From Rhyacichthys aspro (taxonomy: Eukaryota > Chordata > Actinopteri > Gobiiformes > Rhyacichthyidae): DNA of 64,000 nt. The stretch is taken from assembly GCA_036850595.1 (NCBI GenBank), contig CM072161.1, forward strand, positions 5,477,905 to 5,541,904, written 5' to 3'. The position numbers were made by a program, and so were the translations under genes. The notes below the pieces were generated by a model. It searched no databases and was not told the DNA's origin. It worked only from the letters and a program-made list of their open reading frames with translations. This document shows, in pieces, positions 25,870 through 38,600 of the stretch (position 1 is the first letter of the stretch; each line of letters begins with the position of its first letter).

Positions 25870-27310
25870 CAGCAAGGGTCTCTTGGATGTATGGGAAAGA
25901 CAGAAACCCAGTGGAAATATAGGTCAGATGATGTGTTCACTTAAAAAACGTAATCAAATTAGGTGATAAATGTCTTTAAAACTGCAAGAATGTTTTTGTT
26001 CTGTTTTGTTAAATCACCAAACTACAATATTTAACATACATTTTATTATAAAATAAGTACTTAGGTCCAAGTTATGAGGTAAAAATGTGTTCAGTACAGA
26101 AAGAGGGCCTTTATATAGTGGTTGCTGTCTAGTGACTGACAGGACACAGTGTGACCAGCTTTTTAAATGTGACTACAGGTGTGCCACAGGGCTCTATCCT
26201 AAGACCACTTCTTTTTATTATTTATATTAATTATTCAAATCAAAATATAAAAAAATGCTAAAATACATTTTTGTACAAATCATACCGTTTTAGCACCTTC
26301 ACCAAAGGTTTCAATATCTCAGCTCCAAATAGCTTTTAATGAAATCCAAAATACTTTTAACGATTTAAAACTTTTAAATTCTGGAAAGACCAAATATAAG
26401 CTGTTCAATCTTTCTGTTATTTCAGCTCAAGGTTATCAGATTGAATTGGTACAACTCTATAAATATTTAGGACTTTTAATTGATGATTGTCAGTCTTTTA
26501 AATTCCACATTCAGAAACTGGTTCAAAGACTCAGGTTGTTATTTTAAAAATGCAATCTTGTTTGTCCTGTGAAACCAAAAAGGAACAGTTTCTGTTTCTG
26601 CTACTTCTATGTCTGTGCTCGACTATGGCAGTGTGATTTTCTGAAACTCTAAATGCTCTGGACACAGTTCAGCACAGTGCATTGCGTTTCATCACAGAAC
26701 ATAAATCCCTAACTTATATTTGCTGGTCAGCTTTGTCGTTTCAAAGCCTCAAACACTTGTATCTTTTAATTTATAAATCAATACTTGGACTGCTCTGACA
26801 CTTTCACCCATCGACGTTTTTAGCTGACATGTTCTTTTATTGTACACAATGTAACTGTCCTTTTTAATCAATTATGAGTGTCGGAAACGTATGTTTGATG
26901 AAATTTGGCGTAACTTATTTGGTAATTATGCAGCTGCCTCTTGGCCCAGACACTCGTGCAAAAGAGGATAAATTAAACATAGTCTTAACAATTCTTTTAA
27001 GTCATTTTTTATTGTTTCAACAAGGACATATAAAATATAACATTACTCTCTGAACCATTAGCATAACTGTTTTCTGGCTTCCTGCTCTAAAAATCATATC
27101 TTTCTTTTGGGATGCCTCTTTAACAGAACTGATTAATGAATGACTAATGAGCCAGTATTTATCAAGAAAAATGAACCAAGTTTTTAGTTTTTCTTCCAAT
27201 TCAAGCAAACTAAACATGGAATAAAATATTAAAGCATCCCTCAATTAATTTGTGTGCATCAGAAAATAAGTGATCAGTGAAACAAAGGAAGAAGATTGAT
27301 TTTAAAACAC
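25870..27310 (+). repeat. Family A repeat split by a LINE fragment
   Basis: The left part (25870-26060) matches family A at 7.5 and 23.6 kb. The right part (27065-27310) matches the end of the 23.6-kb copy. Removing the intervening LINE-derived segment (about 26110-26990) gives roughly 550 bp, close to the 593-bp uninterrupted copy. A nested insertion explains this best. Boundaries are within about 50 bp. Confidence 0.4.
26110..26990 (+). pseudogene. Decayed non-LTR retrotransposon (reverse transcriptase 3' half)
   Basis: At about 26174 the sequence encodes TGVPQGSILRPLLFIIYIN, the conserved GVPQGS...LGPLLF block of LINE reverse transcriptase. After frame changes it encodes SGKTKYKLF and then KYLGLLIDDCQSFKFHIQKL (about 26460-26520), the typical region after the YxDD motif. 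Stops and shifts interrupt it throughout, and the YADD box itself is not intact. Only the 3' half of a LINE remains. I cannot assign the clade with confidence. Confidence 0.7.
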
Positions 27311-29320
27311 AGATCCACCCGCCGATTCTTCCACCGACTGCATCCAAACTTCTGCGATTCCAGCCAAGTCAAACTGAGTGGGCTTGTAAGCTCATTATAT
27401 CTAATGACTGACAATCTGTTGTACATATTCTATAATTGGCAATGCTTCCACTCAAAATTACACTTGGTAACTTTGCTCATCTCTCCTTGAAACCAGCGGG
27501 AAAGCATCTTGGCATGTCTCAGTGTGAGTATTGCCAACTTCTGTCTCCGCGAGTGACTCATACTTTCTGCATGTTCTAAAAGGCTTTACATTAGTTAAAA
27601 ATTCATGTAGAGCAAACTTATACTCTCTGGTCTATTACAGCTGGGGAATTTATGCAAGACATTTCAAAATGCAAAGAAAACAGAGAGCAATTTTCTGGTT
27701 TGAAGTGTATTGTTTCATCAGCGTCGACATTCTGCATTTGGCTTTCTCACATTATTCCTGCACTATGTATGTAATCAATCATTCATGAATGATTCACTGC
27801 GTTTTCTCTTTTCTCGATGGGTATGAGCTTCTGCTGCAGAAGAGGCAACCTTGAGCGGCAAACACATGTCTGTTTGAGCAGAAGACAGAGGCGACGCAGA
27901 CTTTTCTCTCAGTTGAAAGGAATGAATGAATCTCCGTCTCGCTCTCTGTGTGCATCAAATCCTGCTCACTGCGCAAAACTCCGGCCATTCATAATGAGAA
28001 TGATATTAGTGCCGTACTTTTCTTAACAATTTTACAAAGTGCTGTAATTATGTCCCGTATTGATCAGCGTGGCGAATGCTGAGCAAAAAGAAATTGAACC
28101 AATGTGTTCAATTAGCATATTGCACAACATGCAGGAGTATATTTAAGCGCTGCACTGTTCGGAGCGTTTGATTGGAATCTCCTTAGTAAGCATTGATTCC
28201 CAAATAGATTGTGCTTTCATGCACAGAGGTATTGCTATTGTCACTTGAGACTAGCGTGAATCTAAAGAAATTACAGTGCTGTGTGATATGTCTTTTTCCC
28301 CTACACAAATGTCTTAAAGAAGACTGCAGTAGGCCTACGTCACAGCTCAATGTGGAAGAGACATGGTTTAACAGCAAGCATTAGTCTTTTGGTTCTCACT
28401 GATTCATTCTGATCTTGATAAATCGTGTTTGCGGGAAATCTTCATTAACAGCTCTCCTTTTGCCAACTCCCAGTCACCACTCTATTTAATGACCAGCACC
28501 GGTACTGATTAATCTGGTTCTACATTTAAAAAGTCCACTTTAGTGCAGTTTTGTTTAAGGAGTTACAATAACTTTATCTTTACTTTGAATATTTCTTACT
28601 TCTGCAATTTGTCCTTGTGGTACAGAAACAGGAAGCTAACTGCCATTTAGTTCTATAGAGGGAAGAGACTCAGGATAGAGAACACAGAGATTGTTCATTT
28701 TAGTGAATGAGCATATAGATTTAATTGATGTATTCCATTTTGTTCAACGTTATGCATACAGTAATAAAAATGATTTTAAGGTCCCGTAAATATTACTTGG
28801 TTGTATCAATATGCATTTGTACATATAAGTAGCACTGCACAGCTTTTAGCCCAAAAAGATATATTCTAACTCTGATTTTGATGGTTCTTAGAGATGAGAT
28901 CAGTAGAATCACGCCTGTCTCACTGACACAGTACCCTCAGTAGGACAGAAACCTCCATTGAAACTCTCCTGTCCCCGGTGCTCATTCTGCCACACTCATA
29001 ATAAAGAAAAGACGCCAACACACTGGACCCTTGCAAAAGCATATTTGTATAAAATACACTAAAATGACCCTACTGTTTCATAAGACATGTTCTTTCTTCC
29101 AAATTTTGTGTCTTAAACGTCTCTATTTGTAAATAAACATGGCTGGCCTGCTGCCGGTGAAGTTGCCCAGTTGCGCCCTCTGCTGGCTAAAAGTTACACA
29201 GGCTTGCTTTAAGATTTTGACGTAATATTTTACACATTATATTTACTTGAAAAAGGACGTTGTACTTTTTTTTTTTTCAGTGCATCTTCAAATCCAACTG
29301 GTCATTTTAGTTCAACACAC
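27311..29320. other. Gene-free DNA
   Basis: No gene is supported. The stretch 27780-28180 is unique and has mixed AT and GC motifs suggestive of a noncoding conserved block. About 29155-29240 contains gcgccctctgctggc and attttacacattat words common in fish dispersed repeats, too short to classify. Confidence 0.5.
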
Positions 29321-29327
29321 TATAAAA

Positions 29328-29632
29328 GGGAGCAGAGTGGTTAGCGCTCCTGCTTCACAGCAAGAAGGTCATGAGTTCAAACCCCAGCTGACTTAAAAAA
29401 AACATCCATGGCTGGTTCTGGCCAATTTAAGCACCCTTGGCTGATTGTGTCTGACTCAAACAGTCAGTCTGCATTTCCTCCCTGTGTTACTGTGTACGTG
29501 TCCTCCCACCACCCAAGGTCAATTGGCAACTCTAAAGTATCCCCAGTGAATGAATGTGAGAGTGAATGGTTGTCTGTCAATGTTCATCTCTAAGTGTCAG
29601 CCCTGTGATACTAAGCGGTAGACAATGAATGT
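29328..29632 (+). mobile_element. SINE-like element with tRNA-like head, nearly complete
   Basis: The head gggagcagagtggttagcgc followed by tcacagcaagaagg and gagttcaaacccc matches the start of a very common teleost short repeat with a tRNA-like promoter. The body has tcctcccacc, attggcaactctaaa and gtgagagtgaatggttgtct, and the end is taagcggtagacaatgaatg (29614-29633). About 100 bp of the usual body is missing before 29490. It has no coding capacity. Fragments of what looks like the same family occur at 15.25, 40.5, 48.05, 50.5 and 54.8 kb. Family membership is from recollection of the consensus. Confidence 0.6.
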
Positions 29633-29639
29633 ACACTAC

Positions 29640-30900
29640 GAAAGTAATTTCAACGAAACAACAAAAGGGGTTGTTCAGTGTTCTAGAGGTGTGATTTAAT
29701 AAGATACTTTGGGACAACTTTATTTTCCAGTTTGAAGCACCACAGAGCAGCAACACCAACGAGACCTGAATATGTACTGTAAAAAGGGGTGACTTGAAAA
29801 TGAAAAGAAAGAACCAATGTCAATTTAAATGTGTGGTTCATTAAGTTTTTGAAGTTTTAGAAGCATCATTCATTGTTATAACATTTTCTGAAGGAGTGTG
29901 CTATTATTCTTATCCATAGATGTAACCATAGAGGTTACCATCCCAAATATATAATAGATGCCATTTAGAACCATATTAGCTTCTTGGACTCTCCTTTGGT
30001 TATGAGAAGCAATCCTAAAACAAACTACCTCACAAATCTCAGTTATTTTAAACCATTCTGACATGGGACCGAAACAAGAGAGTTTTAAAATAAGACTGAT
30101 GTGTGAGCGTCATCAGAACATTTTGAACGGGTGCCATCTCTGTTAAAGAGCTGACGTTACATCAAACACCTCACCTTTGCTTCCATCTCGTTCCCACCTC
30201 CAAACGAGCCTTACCTCACTGTCACAAACCATATGCACGCTCCCAGACTTAACGCTACGCCGTCATCACTGTTTTGACGGTGGGAATTTTGCCTAATTAG
30301 AAGTGACATAATAGGGACATGCTCAGCGGTTGACAAAAAGTGTGTGGGCGTAGAGTGGGGGGAGGGGAGGCCGAGGTGGTGATCCACGTGGACCGTCATC
30401 GTCACGCGCCGATGATTGACTGGGATTTCTGAAGGCGACTCACCGCTCACGGAGATGTTTTGTGACAGAGGATTTTGACAAGGACTCCAAAAATACAGTG
30501 CAGGTCTCAAAAAGGCTGCGGTGACTGAACTCTCGTGTGATTGATTGTGTGACATGCCACGAGGTAGAACTATTTTAAAAATTACACATGGCTGACAGAA
30601 GAAATCAGGGCTGTAAAATCAAGAGAGCTCTTGATCTCAATGGTTGTGGGGTTGTTATGGTTACAAACATGCCCATCAATCAATCATTTCTATTGATTTT
30701 GGTGATGTAGACACGCTGCATAAGCTTGTAGGGTTTCAGGTGATAAATATTGTCTCTTGCCCCTTTATGTTTTATGAGATATGTCTGCAACATGTTTAGA
30801 TCATCATTGCTTTTGTTACATTATTCAATATAAGCCATAAAAAGAATGCTCCATGTCAGTTGAGGAGCTGAGCCAATTTACCAGTTGATCAACGTTCCTA
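29640..30900. other. Gene-free DNA
   Basis: No gene or recognised repeat. The stretch 30140-30560 is GC-richer, with a 114-codon minus-strand frame that shows no domain. It may be a noncoding conserved block. Confidence 0.45.
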
Positions 30901-30902
30901 TC

Positions 30903-31155
30903 ATGACTGAAAGGACAAGGTCTTAGGTACAGGCTGCAGAGCTCAGAGTAGAGCTGCTGCTCCCCCACACCAACAGGAGCTGCTGATGAGGCTCGGGCAC
31001 CTGTTCCTTCTGGATGTCCTCTAGTGGCCTCTCAGGGAAGGTTTTCTGGGTACGTCCCAACAGCAGGAGGCCCCTGGGCAGACCCAGGACACAATGAAGG
31101 GGCTTTGTCCTCTTTGGACAACCCTGCATACACAGAAGAAAATGGATGGAGGTTG
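30903..31155 (+). mobile_element. Rex3/RTE-clade LINE, 3' fragment
   Basis: The sequence follows the C-terminal coding region and 3' end of the fish Rex3 (RTE clade) retrotransposon: an RVE-LL-like segment, a gctcgggcacctg block, then the arginine-rich RRPLGRPRTQ (about 31065-31095), and an end with gaagaaaatggatgg. Rex3 ends in GATG-type repeats, which fits. An internal deletion and stops make it dead. Typical Rex3 copies are 5'-truncated like this one. Confidence 0.65.
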
Positions 31156-31359
31156 GAGGTTGTAGAAAGCATTATGATAAGTGTAGCCTGAAACATAGAA
31201 ATGTATTAGAAAAGAGATGGGGTGCATGATGCAGTGTTCATAAAATATGTCTGAAATTCAATTCTTTTCATTTAATGAATAATAAATGAATTCTGAAACA
31301 TTACAAGAGCCTAAGCTTGATTGTGTAGTTCACAACTGTTTTTGTTGGGTGTGTTAAGA

Positions 31360-31860
31360 AACTATTTACAATAAGGTATTAGCAAATAATTATACCTATT
31401 GGCATTTATGAGACTTATGAAGTATCTCATAAGTGTGTCAATAAGCCATTTACATGGCAATATGTTGTTGGAGCCTATAACACAAGTATATACATTGATG
31501 AATCCTCTTAATTTAGCTGTTTCTTGTCTGTAAATATTCATACTTGATGACAGGTCAACATGTAATATGGATTATGCCTGAAATTTTCTTTCATAAGTAT
31601 TGTGTCTCATTTATGAATAATTTTGTAATTATTGTGCCTAATATCTAAATCTTCTGTAAAGGCTTGGAAACATTTGGTCATTTGTTCTAAATGGCTTATT
31701 GACAATTATCCCTGCCTTGTAAACAGCTTATTAACACATTCATAAGGGATTTACAAGCAATCCACTGTTATTTAATGTCTGGTAAAGGCTTAACAATATG
31801 GGATTAATCATTTGTTAATTCATTGTAATAGCAGTGTATTGACACAGTTTATTAAAAAGT
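31360..31860. repeat. Element with internal long inverted repeat
   Basis: A 17-bp sequence tgtcaataagccattta at 31436-31452 recurs as its exact reverse complement at 31688-31704. Surrounding words such as cttatgaa, ctcataag and cattcataag are also inverted, less perfectly. The transcript could fold into a long imperfect hairpin. It looks like a foldback-type or palindromic MITE of unknown family. The ends were not resolved. Confidence 0.4.
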
Positions 31861-31869
31861 ATTTTTATT

Positions 31870-34800
31870 GTCTCAGCCTTTGAATAAACCGAGTAAAGTA
31901 ACATGGTACACCACAAAACCAAAAACCCCACACTTAAGTTCCTGAAAGAATAAAAAAAATGACAAAATGAACTAACCACAAGAATACTCTAATTTGACTA
32001 ATTAACAAGTAGTTTGATCAGTTCTCATTTACACCTGTTCAGCCACTAGAAACACTATTCTCACCAGCAAAATAGCAATTATCTCAGAAATACTAATCAT
32101 CTATGTTTAACATACATAGTACATTACCACAGTACTGTGTAACAAACAGCTCCCCTTCCTACTTTCCTGCCACTTGAAGCCAAAGCGAGCGCACTCGAGG
32201 CGGCTGTGATTTGCTGATTGCCCAATCACGGCACAAGTATGTCTGAATGCACACCCCATATTATGGCTGACAGTATGCTAGTTCACGGTGCCAACCATGG
32301 AATTACATTTTGTGGAGTCGGGCTGTTTCGCGGAGAGGAGAGAGATTTGTTTACATGAAGCAGCCCGCCCAAACAAATGTTGACTTTTGTTGGTTTTGAA
32401 AGGAACACACTTTCCAAATCGCAGCCTTTAGTAGAGAGAGGGAACATAATAAATGAAATCCCTCCGTCAAACAGAATGTACAAGTGACTACTGAGCTGCT
32501 GCCAGGGCTATAGTGTAGCAAGCACCAGAAAGAGCCACATTCACGCTCACATTTTGTCATCTTCATTCAAATTTAAAGGGCCAGTTTAACTTTTAAAAAC
32601 ACATTATCAGTTTAGCTTGAGTGACCTCAGAGATAATGTCTGTTTAATTAATGCCAGATCTTATCTCCAATAATGAGGCTGCTCGTTGGTGCGGTTGATC
32701 ATTGGTATGAAGCCTCATGAATGCCAAACAAACACAGAATATGTCGAAAGATTCATCCTTGAAGTGATTCCAGGAAACTTGGTCCTGATGATGAGATTCA
32801 GTCCACCAGGGTCTAATTAGCTATATTCAGTTTCAGGTAAGGCACTGTTTTATAGAGTTAAGAGACATCCTTATGGGTTTTTCGCTCCATACTTCATTAA
32901 AGATAAGGTATAATAAACTGACTATATGGATGTGCCGAATAGCTCCTGCTTTGAGACCTGACTGTCATTTTATCCCACTACTACACCCACCCTTGTTACA
33001 ATCATTAGAGAGTATAAACTGCTATTATCACACCTACCACATCTTTCACATTATGGACAACACATGGCAACATGAAGAGCATAGTGTGGGAATTTTATCA
33101 ACCAGCAAAAAATCATTTAGCAATTATTAAATGCAAGGCTAACCAAAAACTTAAACTGACAAAAAACTTGCGTAATGCGTGGATTGAAGGAGCAATTTAG
33201 TGATCTGAAGTCTGCTGGCTGAGATAAGACATCTAAAAAAAGATGAAGAAATGGTGAAATCCAACCATAGATACAGAAACCCCATTCTGAAAAAATATAT
33301 TGAGGTATTGCATCTTTAGTTTGACCCAAGGGCAGACTGGGGGCAGCATTGAGGTTACTATGGGGACAGTCAGCTGCTTAGCATGTACAGAGAGACCCAC
33401 TTTTCAACCCAACATAACAACATTATGTAACTTCAAGCAAATGCAATTACTGATTATTGATTTCTTCCTAAATAGTGAATGGAGTAGCTTCTTATGCCAG
33501 AGTCCTTTGCCAACATTATCATATAAATGTATTCCAAGATAAGTAATACTTTCTGGGCGATTGTTGTCTTGACAATGAAAGTCCATCTAGTTTGTCAAAC
33601 TCTTGATTGGACCAACTTTGATTAAATTAGTATAATAAGCTTCTCATTAAGTGCTGACTGAATATTTGGCCAACTTTCAGCAAAGACACCAACCGAAATG
33701 TTTTGTAGCTTTTTGGCAGACTGTAGCGGCTCTATAGTTTATGTAATATCCTGTCTCAGTCACCCTTATGTACCGTTTATGCTCAACACCCAACACGAGA
33801 AAATAAAGCCACTCTTCCATTCTACACTACATCCAGGCATTCCATTTAACAGTCCAGCTTCGACTGTGGCACACAATGTCCATATCATATAGGCTCTTTA
33901 CAATGTGAAAAAGCTACATGCTATCTACATAAACTTTGCATAAATGTGCGGTACTTTTTGTGCAGAGCTGTCAGAACTGCACCGTTTAGGACGAGGTAAG
34001 ACAAACTCAAAACACCACAAAAAAAAAAAAAGTTTAAAAAAAAAAAAAAGTGAGCATTAAATAAAAGAGGTTATACATATAATCACAAACTATAGAGAGA
34101 ACTTGAGTGCCTGTGTGTATTGAGCTGTTGTGAGAAAAACAACTTTTGTTTGAGGGCTGTTGAGATCAATCTGTGCTGTAATGGCTGTTCTTATGCTGCT
34201 AAGCCTCTGGCAAAATTGATCCAATGTATAGAATTTTGTTATTTAACCTCAGACGAACTTGAGTGTGAGAATGCGATTTACGCCGAAGAGCAGAAATCAT
34301 TCAGAATGCTTCGGTCATACAAGGATAAAAGCACATCTCACATTTTGAGTAATGTGAGAAGCATGGAAATGTGAGTCTCAGTTTTTCCAAAAAAGTTGAA
34401 ACTTTTGTATGTGATCTGGGACAAAAAGGAAAAGGCAAAAATACTGTCCCTGGACTTTATCAAGGGCAGAAATGCTAGTGCTGATTCAATAGCTGAAAAA
34501 TACTTTTGATTGCCTTCAATGGTCCGCCACAAAAGGAACAGAGAATTATCCTTAAAGTGAGCAGTGCACAAAAGCGCCCTCACCCTTCTGTTGGCATTTG
34601 GTGAAACAATGACACGAAAACCAAGTGGCACCATCAAGAAAGATCGCAGCAGTTTAAAAGGTCGGAGCCGACGGGGACAGATAAGAGAAAACTGAATGAA
34701 TCGAAATACGGCAACAAGCAAAAGAGCAGATAACAGCGGGGATTCAAGTGTACACAGAGCTCCTCGAGTCGTGGCACAAGACGGAGCTTTGATTCGGAGC

Positions 34801-35260
34801 TGCGGAGGGAAATGTCCCAGAGTCAGCCACTCGACTATGAGGGTCTGTGTGTGTGTCGGTGTGTGTGTGTGGGCTGTGTTCTCAGCTATGGGAGCCCCAG
34901 AACCACACATGTCCCAGAGAAGCAGCGGACACATTCAGCTGGACAAACATTTACCAACATATACATCGATGTAGTGTGACCGTGAGGCTGTAGCATGGGG
35001 TTAAGAGAGTGACAGGACAATCAAACATGGGCTTGTTCTTTGTCACCGTAAGCATGGAATGGATATACTGTGTGTAATAGAATGAAACATGGGTGTGTAG
35101 AGTCTAGAAAACCTGGTTCATTTTCATGAAATGTAGGATGTTATTTCTGCAAAATGTGAAGTTTAAATACATTTACGACTTGACTGTTTTCTGAGCCACT
35201 GTTCTCACCCTCCATTCGCAAAATCTTTTCACCCTGTCATTAGTTATTAGTTACATTTTG
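31870..35260. other. Gene-free DNA
   Basis: No gene is supported. A 198-codon minus-strand frame at 34338-34934 has no domain, and I judge it accidental. Poly-A runs occur at 34019-34032 and 34037-34049. About 34560-34970 is GC-richer and unique. Confidence 0.5.
34841..34878. repeat. Short (TG)n-type microsatellite
   Basis: An interrupted run of TG dinucleotides is visible. It explains the histidine/threonine-rich segment in the opposing open frame. Confidence 0.8.
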
Positions 35261-35366
35261 GTATGTTGGAGGTTGAAGTCACAATGGGTCACAAGGCAGT
35301 GTACTTTTTGAGCAGTCCCCAAGAAGGGAGAGGGTTGTGTCAGGAAGGGCATCCAATGTAAAACCA
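35261..35366 (+). repeat. Fragment of a common teleost interspersed repeat
   Basis: The words agcagtcccc, gggagagggttgtgtcagga and agggcatcca-tgtaaaacc occur in the order found in a widespread fish dispersed repeat (usually ggcatccggcgtaaaa). The fragment is ~100 bp. I cannot name the parent element. Confidence 0.4.
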
Positions 35367-35530
35367 CAAGCACTTGTTATGTATTATGGAGGTATACCAT
35401 CTCTGTTGATGAGAAACTGACATCTCACAATATTGCTTATGGGCATACAACAATCCTTCATACAGTCATGAACAAGAACTGTGCTCCATCCCTTCAGTGG
35501 ATTCAAAAAGAAACATTGTACCCTCTCAAA

Positions 35531-35620
35531 CAGGGGTGGGCAATTATTTTTCTCCAAGGGCCACATTAGAACCTGCGACTCTTGTGGAGGGCCGGGCCAA
35601 CACGGTGAACTCACTTAACC
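35531..35620 (+). mobile_element. Solo left end of a hAT-type element
   Basis: The terminus caggggtgggcaattatt (35531-35548) followed by aagggccacatta is the classic left end of vertebrate hAT nonautonomous elements. I found no matching right end within the next kilobase, so the copy is truncated or its right half is too decayed to see. It is a different family from the TGTCAAACTCA-ended copies elsewhere in the window. Confidence 0.5.
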
Positions 35621-35624
35621 AGAT

Positions 35625-38600
35625 ATATGTGTGTATCTCTGTTTAAGTTCCACTTTTTCCATTTTGTTCTAAAACCAGGCCTGGCTCAACATGTGTATTG
35701 ACATCTGAAAACACTGAAGTTAAGTCTAGTCAGCTGCAGAAAAACACTAATGATAACAGCTCCTTTCTCTGTGCCTTCTCTGGCTTTCAAAACATGGCCT
35801 GAACCAAGGAATCAGAATTGATCCTCAACAACATTTACCACATAATATACTCTTTTATACACTTTTTACGATAACGGACTACTCCAGCTTTCCCTCACCA
35901 CACAAAAATACAGAGTACCTGCCTGACCTCAGCTGACAGAACACATGCAGTTTATGAACGCGCCTTAAAATGCCCAGGTCTGCTCTAAAATGTAGTCCCT
36001 ATGTACCCAGAAACACTTATAAACAAGCTGTTAATGCTTTGTTTACTACAAACCTTAGACCAGCGACGGACAGAAAAGGCAGTCAGTGGCAGGTTTCTTT
36101 TTGCAACAGATAAATGCTACTATCACCTTGTGCATCTCTGTCTAAGAGGGGCATTATTATTTGACAACACAAGTATAATTAGAACTAGTCAGTTGCTTTA
36201 TTTGCTGCTTGGGTCAAGAGAAAAGTAAATAAATACTAACAAAATGAGTATATTTTGAGTACATTTGATTGATGATATAATGCTGTTGGTACTCCCTCTT
36301 TAAAATGTTTTATAGTGTTGTATTTTTTTTTTTCTTTTTTGTAGTGTTAGTGTCTAGTGTTTTGTTTGTTTTTTTTTAATTTTGAGACTTTTACATTTTG
36401 AGATTGCTAACCCACAGTGTAGACCTGCAAATGTGGTGCACCCTTGCCATCTAATCACTTCTCATCACCCCCATCAGACCAGCACACTATATTACACGTA
36501 TACCCCATATTTTAGAGAGACTACTCAACTCAAGAACTGACACAATAGAAATTCCAGTAATTCTGAAGCCATTTTGGGGGAAATTAAGATGACTTTATAT
36601 TAAATAAAGTCGAATTTTCTTACTGTCCATACAACTGTGCATATTATGCCCTATAAACATTTCATCCTGACCTCACTAACTCTTCAATCCAACGCTCTAT
36701 TTCGCTCTTGAGCCTGTCAACCATTAGTTACAGGTCTTCCAGCTCCGGTCGTAACACCTGACCAACATCTGCAGAGCGTCCACAGGTGTCGTTGCAGCAG
36801 ATGGCCCACACTGCTGCGACTCCACGCACACTTTTATCTGTTTATTCCTACTTTACCAACGAATGTCCTTGTGCAGCGACAGCCACGCCTGTGACAGATG
36901 GTGCGGACCCACAACAGCCTCCAAAACCCTCTCAACATCTGGGAATATTACCATTAAGGCACACATTAATATACATCAACTTAATGGCTTTTGAAGATAT
37001 ATATTACTTGGATGAAAAGATCAACTGTATGCAATGCTGAGCAATGGTTTTCTAAGCAATTTTCGTCTGCGATCTCATTTTCTAGTGCATTTTCTCCACA
37101 GATCTTGTTAACTCTTGCAGCAAGCTTAGGCAGGACAATTCCTGTTTGACTCAATCTCCAAGTCTGACACTTTATCATCACATCCAAGCCGTTTGCTTCC
37201 ACTCCATCTGCCACCTTTGCCACTTATTTCTACGCATTACTATTTCAAGGAGGCTGTAGATTCAATGTTCTTTGTTTCTTTCCTCCCAAAAAAAAGAAAA
37301 GAAAAGAACCACCAGGTAAAATGCAGCAGTCAGAAATATATGTGAGAAGGCATGCCCCAGGATTCCCATTGTAATAATGTATGAGCTGGTTCATATCCAG
37401 GGCAGAGAGCTGGACACAGGCCTGAAAAATGAACTCTGTAATCTCTGCAGGTTTCTCTCTCAGTTCAGGCGATAGTCGTATGTCTCAAGGCTGGAGACGG
37501 CAGGAGATATTTGAAGTTTTTGATGATGTGTAAGAGGTTTAATAATGTAGATCCACATTATGTGACTGCACAATGAAGCCTTTGAGTCGCTGTTGAGGGC
37601 TAATTAAGCATTAATCCATTTGCAGTGGAGTGACACGTGAAAAGTCATAAGCGGTCTGTGTTTTGTGATATGTACCGTCCAGTCAAGTTGCTTGGTCAGA
37701 TTTCACATTTCACTATTTAGAGGTTAGAGGCTACTCAGAGATGACGTGGTGTGATTTTTTAATGGATTCACCTCATTAGAGTAACCACCACCCATCAGTT
37801 TGTGAAAATGGGACCTTGTGAAGATGTGATATCCTTGGGGCCAAAAAGGGAAAGTGTAGAACCATAAAAATGTGACACATGCAATTTCTGTTAATTTTGC
37901 TGTTTCCTTAAATCATTTTGAATGTGAAATCTCTAAAAAAGACACATGAGTTCTGTCTCCACAATGTTTCCAAACTAAAAATATGTCGCATATCTAAAGT
38001 CAAAAGAACATGCCGCTTTAATCATTCAAGAAAAAATATAACATGCGCATGATTCTCAAAACAAGAAAAAAAAATTCAATTTGTTTCGGAGTGTATCCTG
38101 ATGGGCAGCCTCTTTCAGTCGAGTCGTGTAGTCAACACTTTTTCAAAGCAGGTCACCATTTCCAATTACCACTGGATTATGTTATTAGCATAAATAATCA
38201 ATAAGCCTCGGCCTTTTCGTTCATCTGCATCGTGCCTCATAGTGTGGCCCTTTGGCTGAACAGTAAAGAGAAATGTCTTACAAATGCAGTTTAATAGTTC
38301 AGTACATTCACAAGGCTACTCTGCCATATCAATAAAATAAATGGACGTTTAAATTATGATACCATTTCACCAAATGCCTTTCTATTCCGTATTTACAGCC
38401 ACAGATCAATAATGACATCAGGCCTTTCCAAGTCATAGTTGTTTTTTTACAGTCAAGCTGCTACACTGCTACAACTGCTCATTTTGCTATCACTGCCCTG
38501 TGGCACTGTTATGTTCTGCTTCTCAGTGGGTTTCGGTCCCTGAGCCCGCCTTAGGACGCGTGCCTCTGACAGGTGCGCCACCCTGGTCACACTCCCCACC

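Noticed and set aside
34338..34934. 198-codon open frame on the minus strand
   Set aside because: No domain or conserved motif; part of it reads through a TG microsatellite, and the opposite strand is also partly open. Long chance frames are expected in 64 kb.
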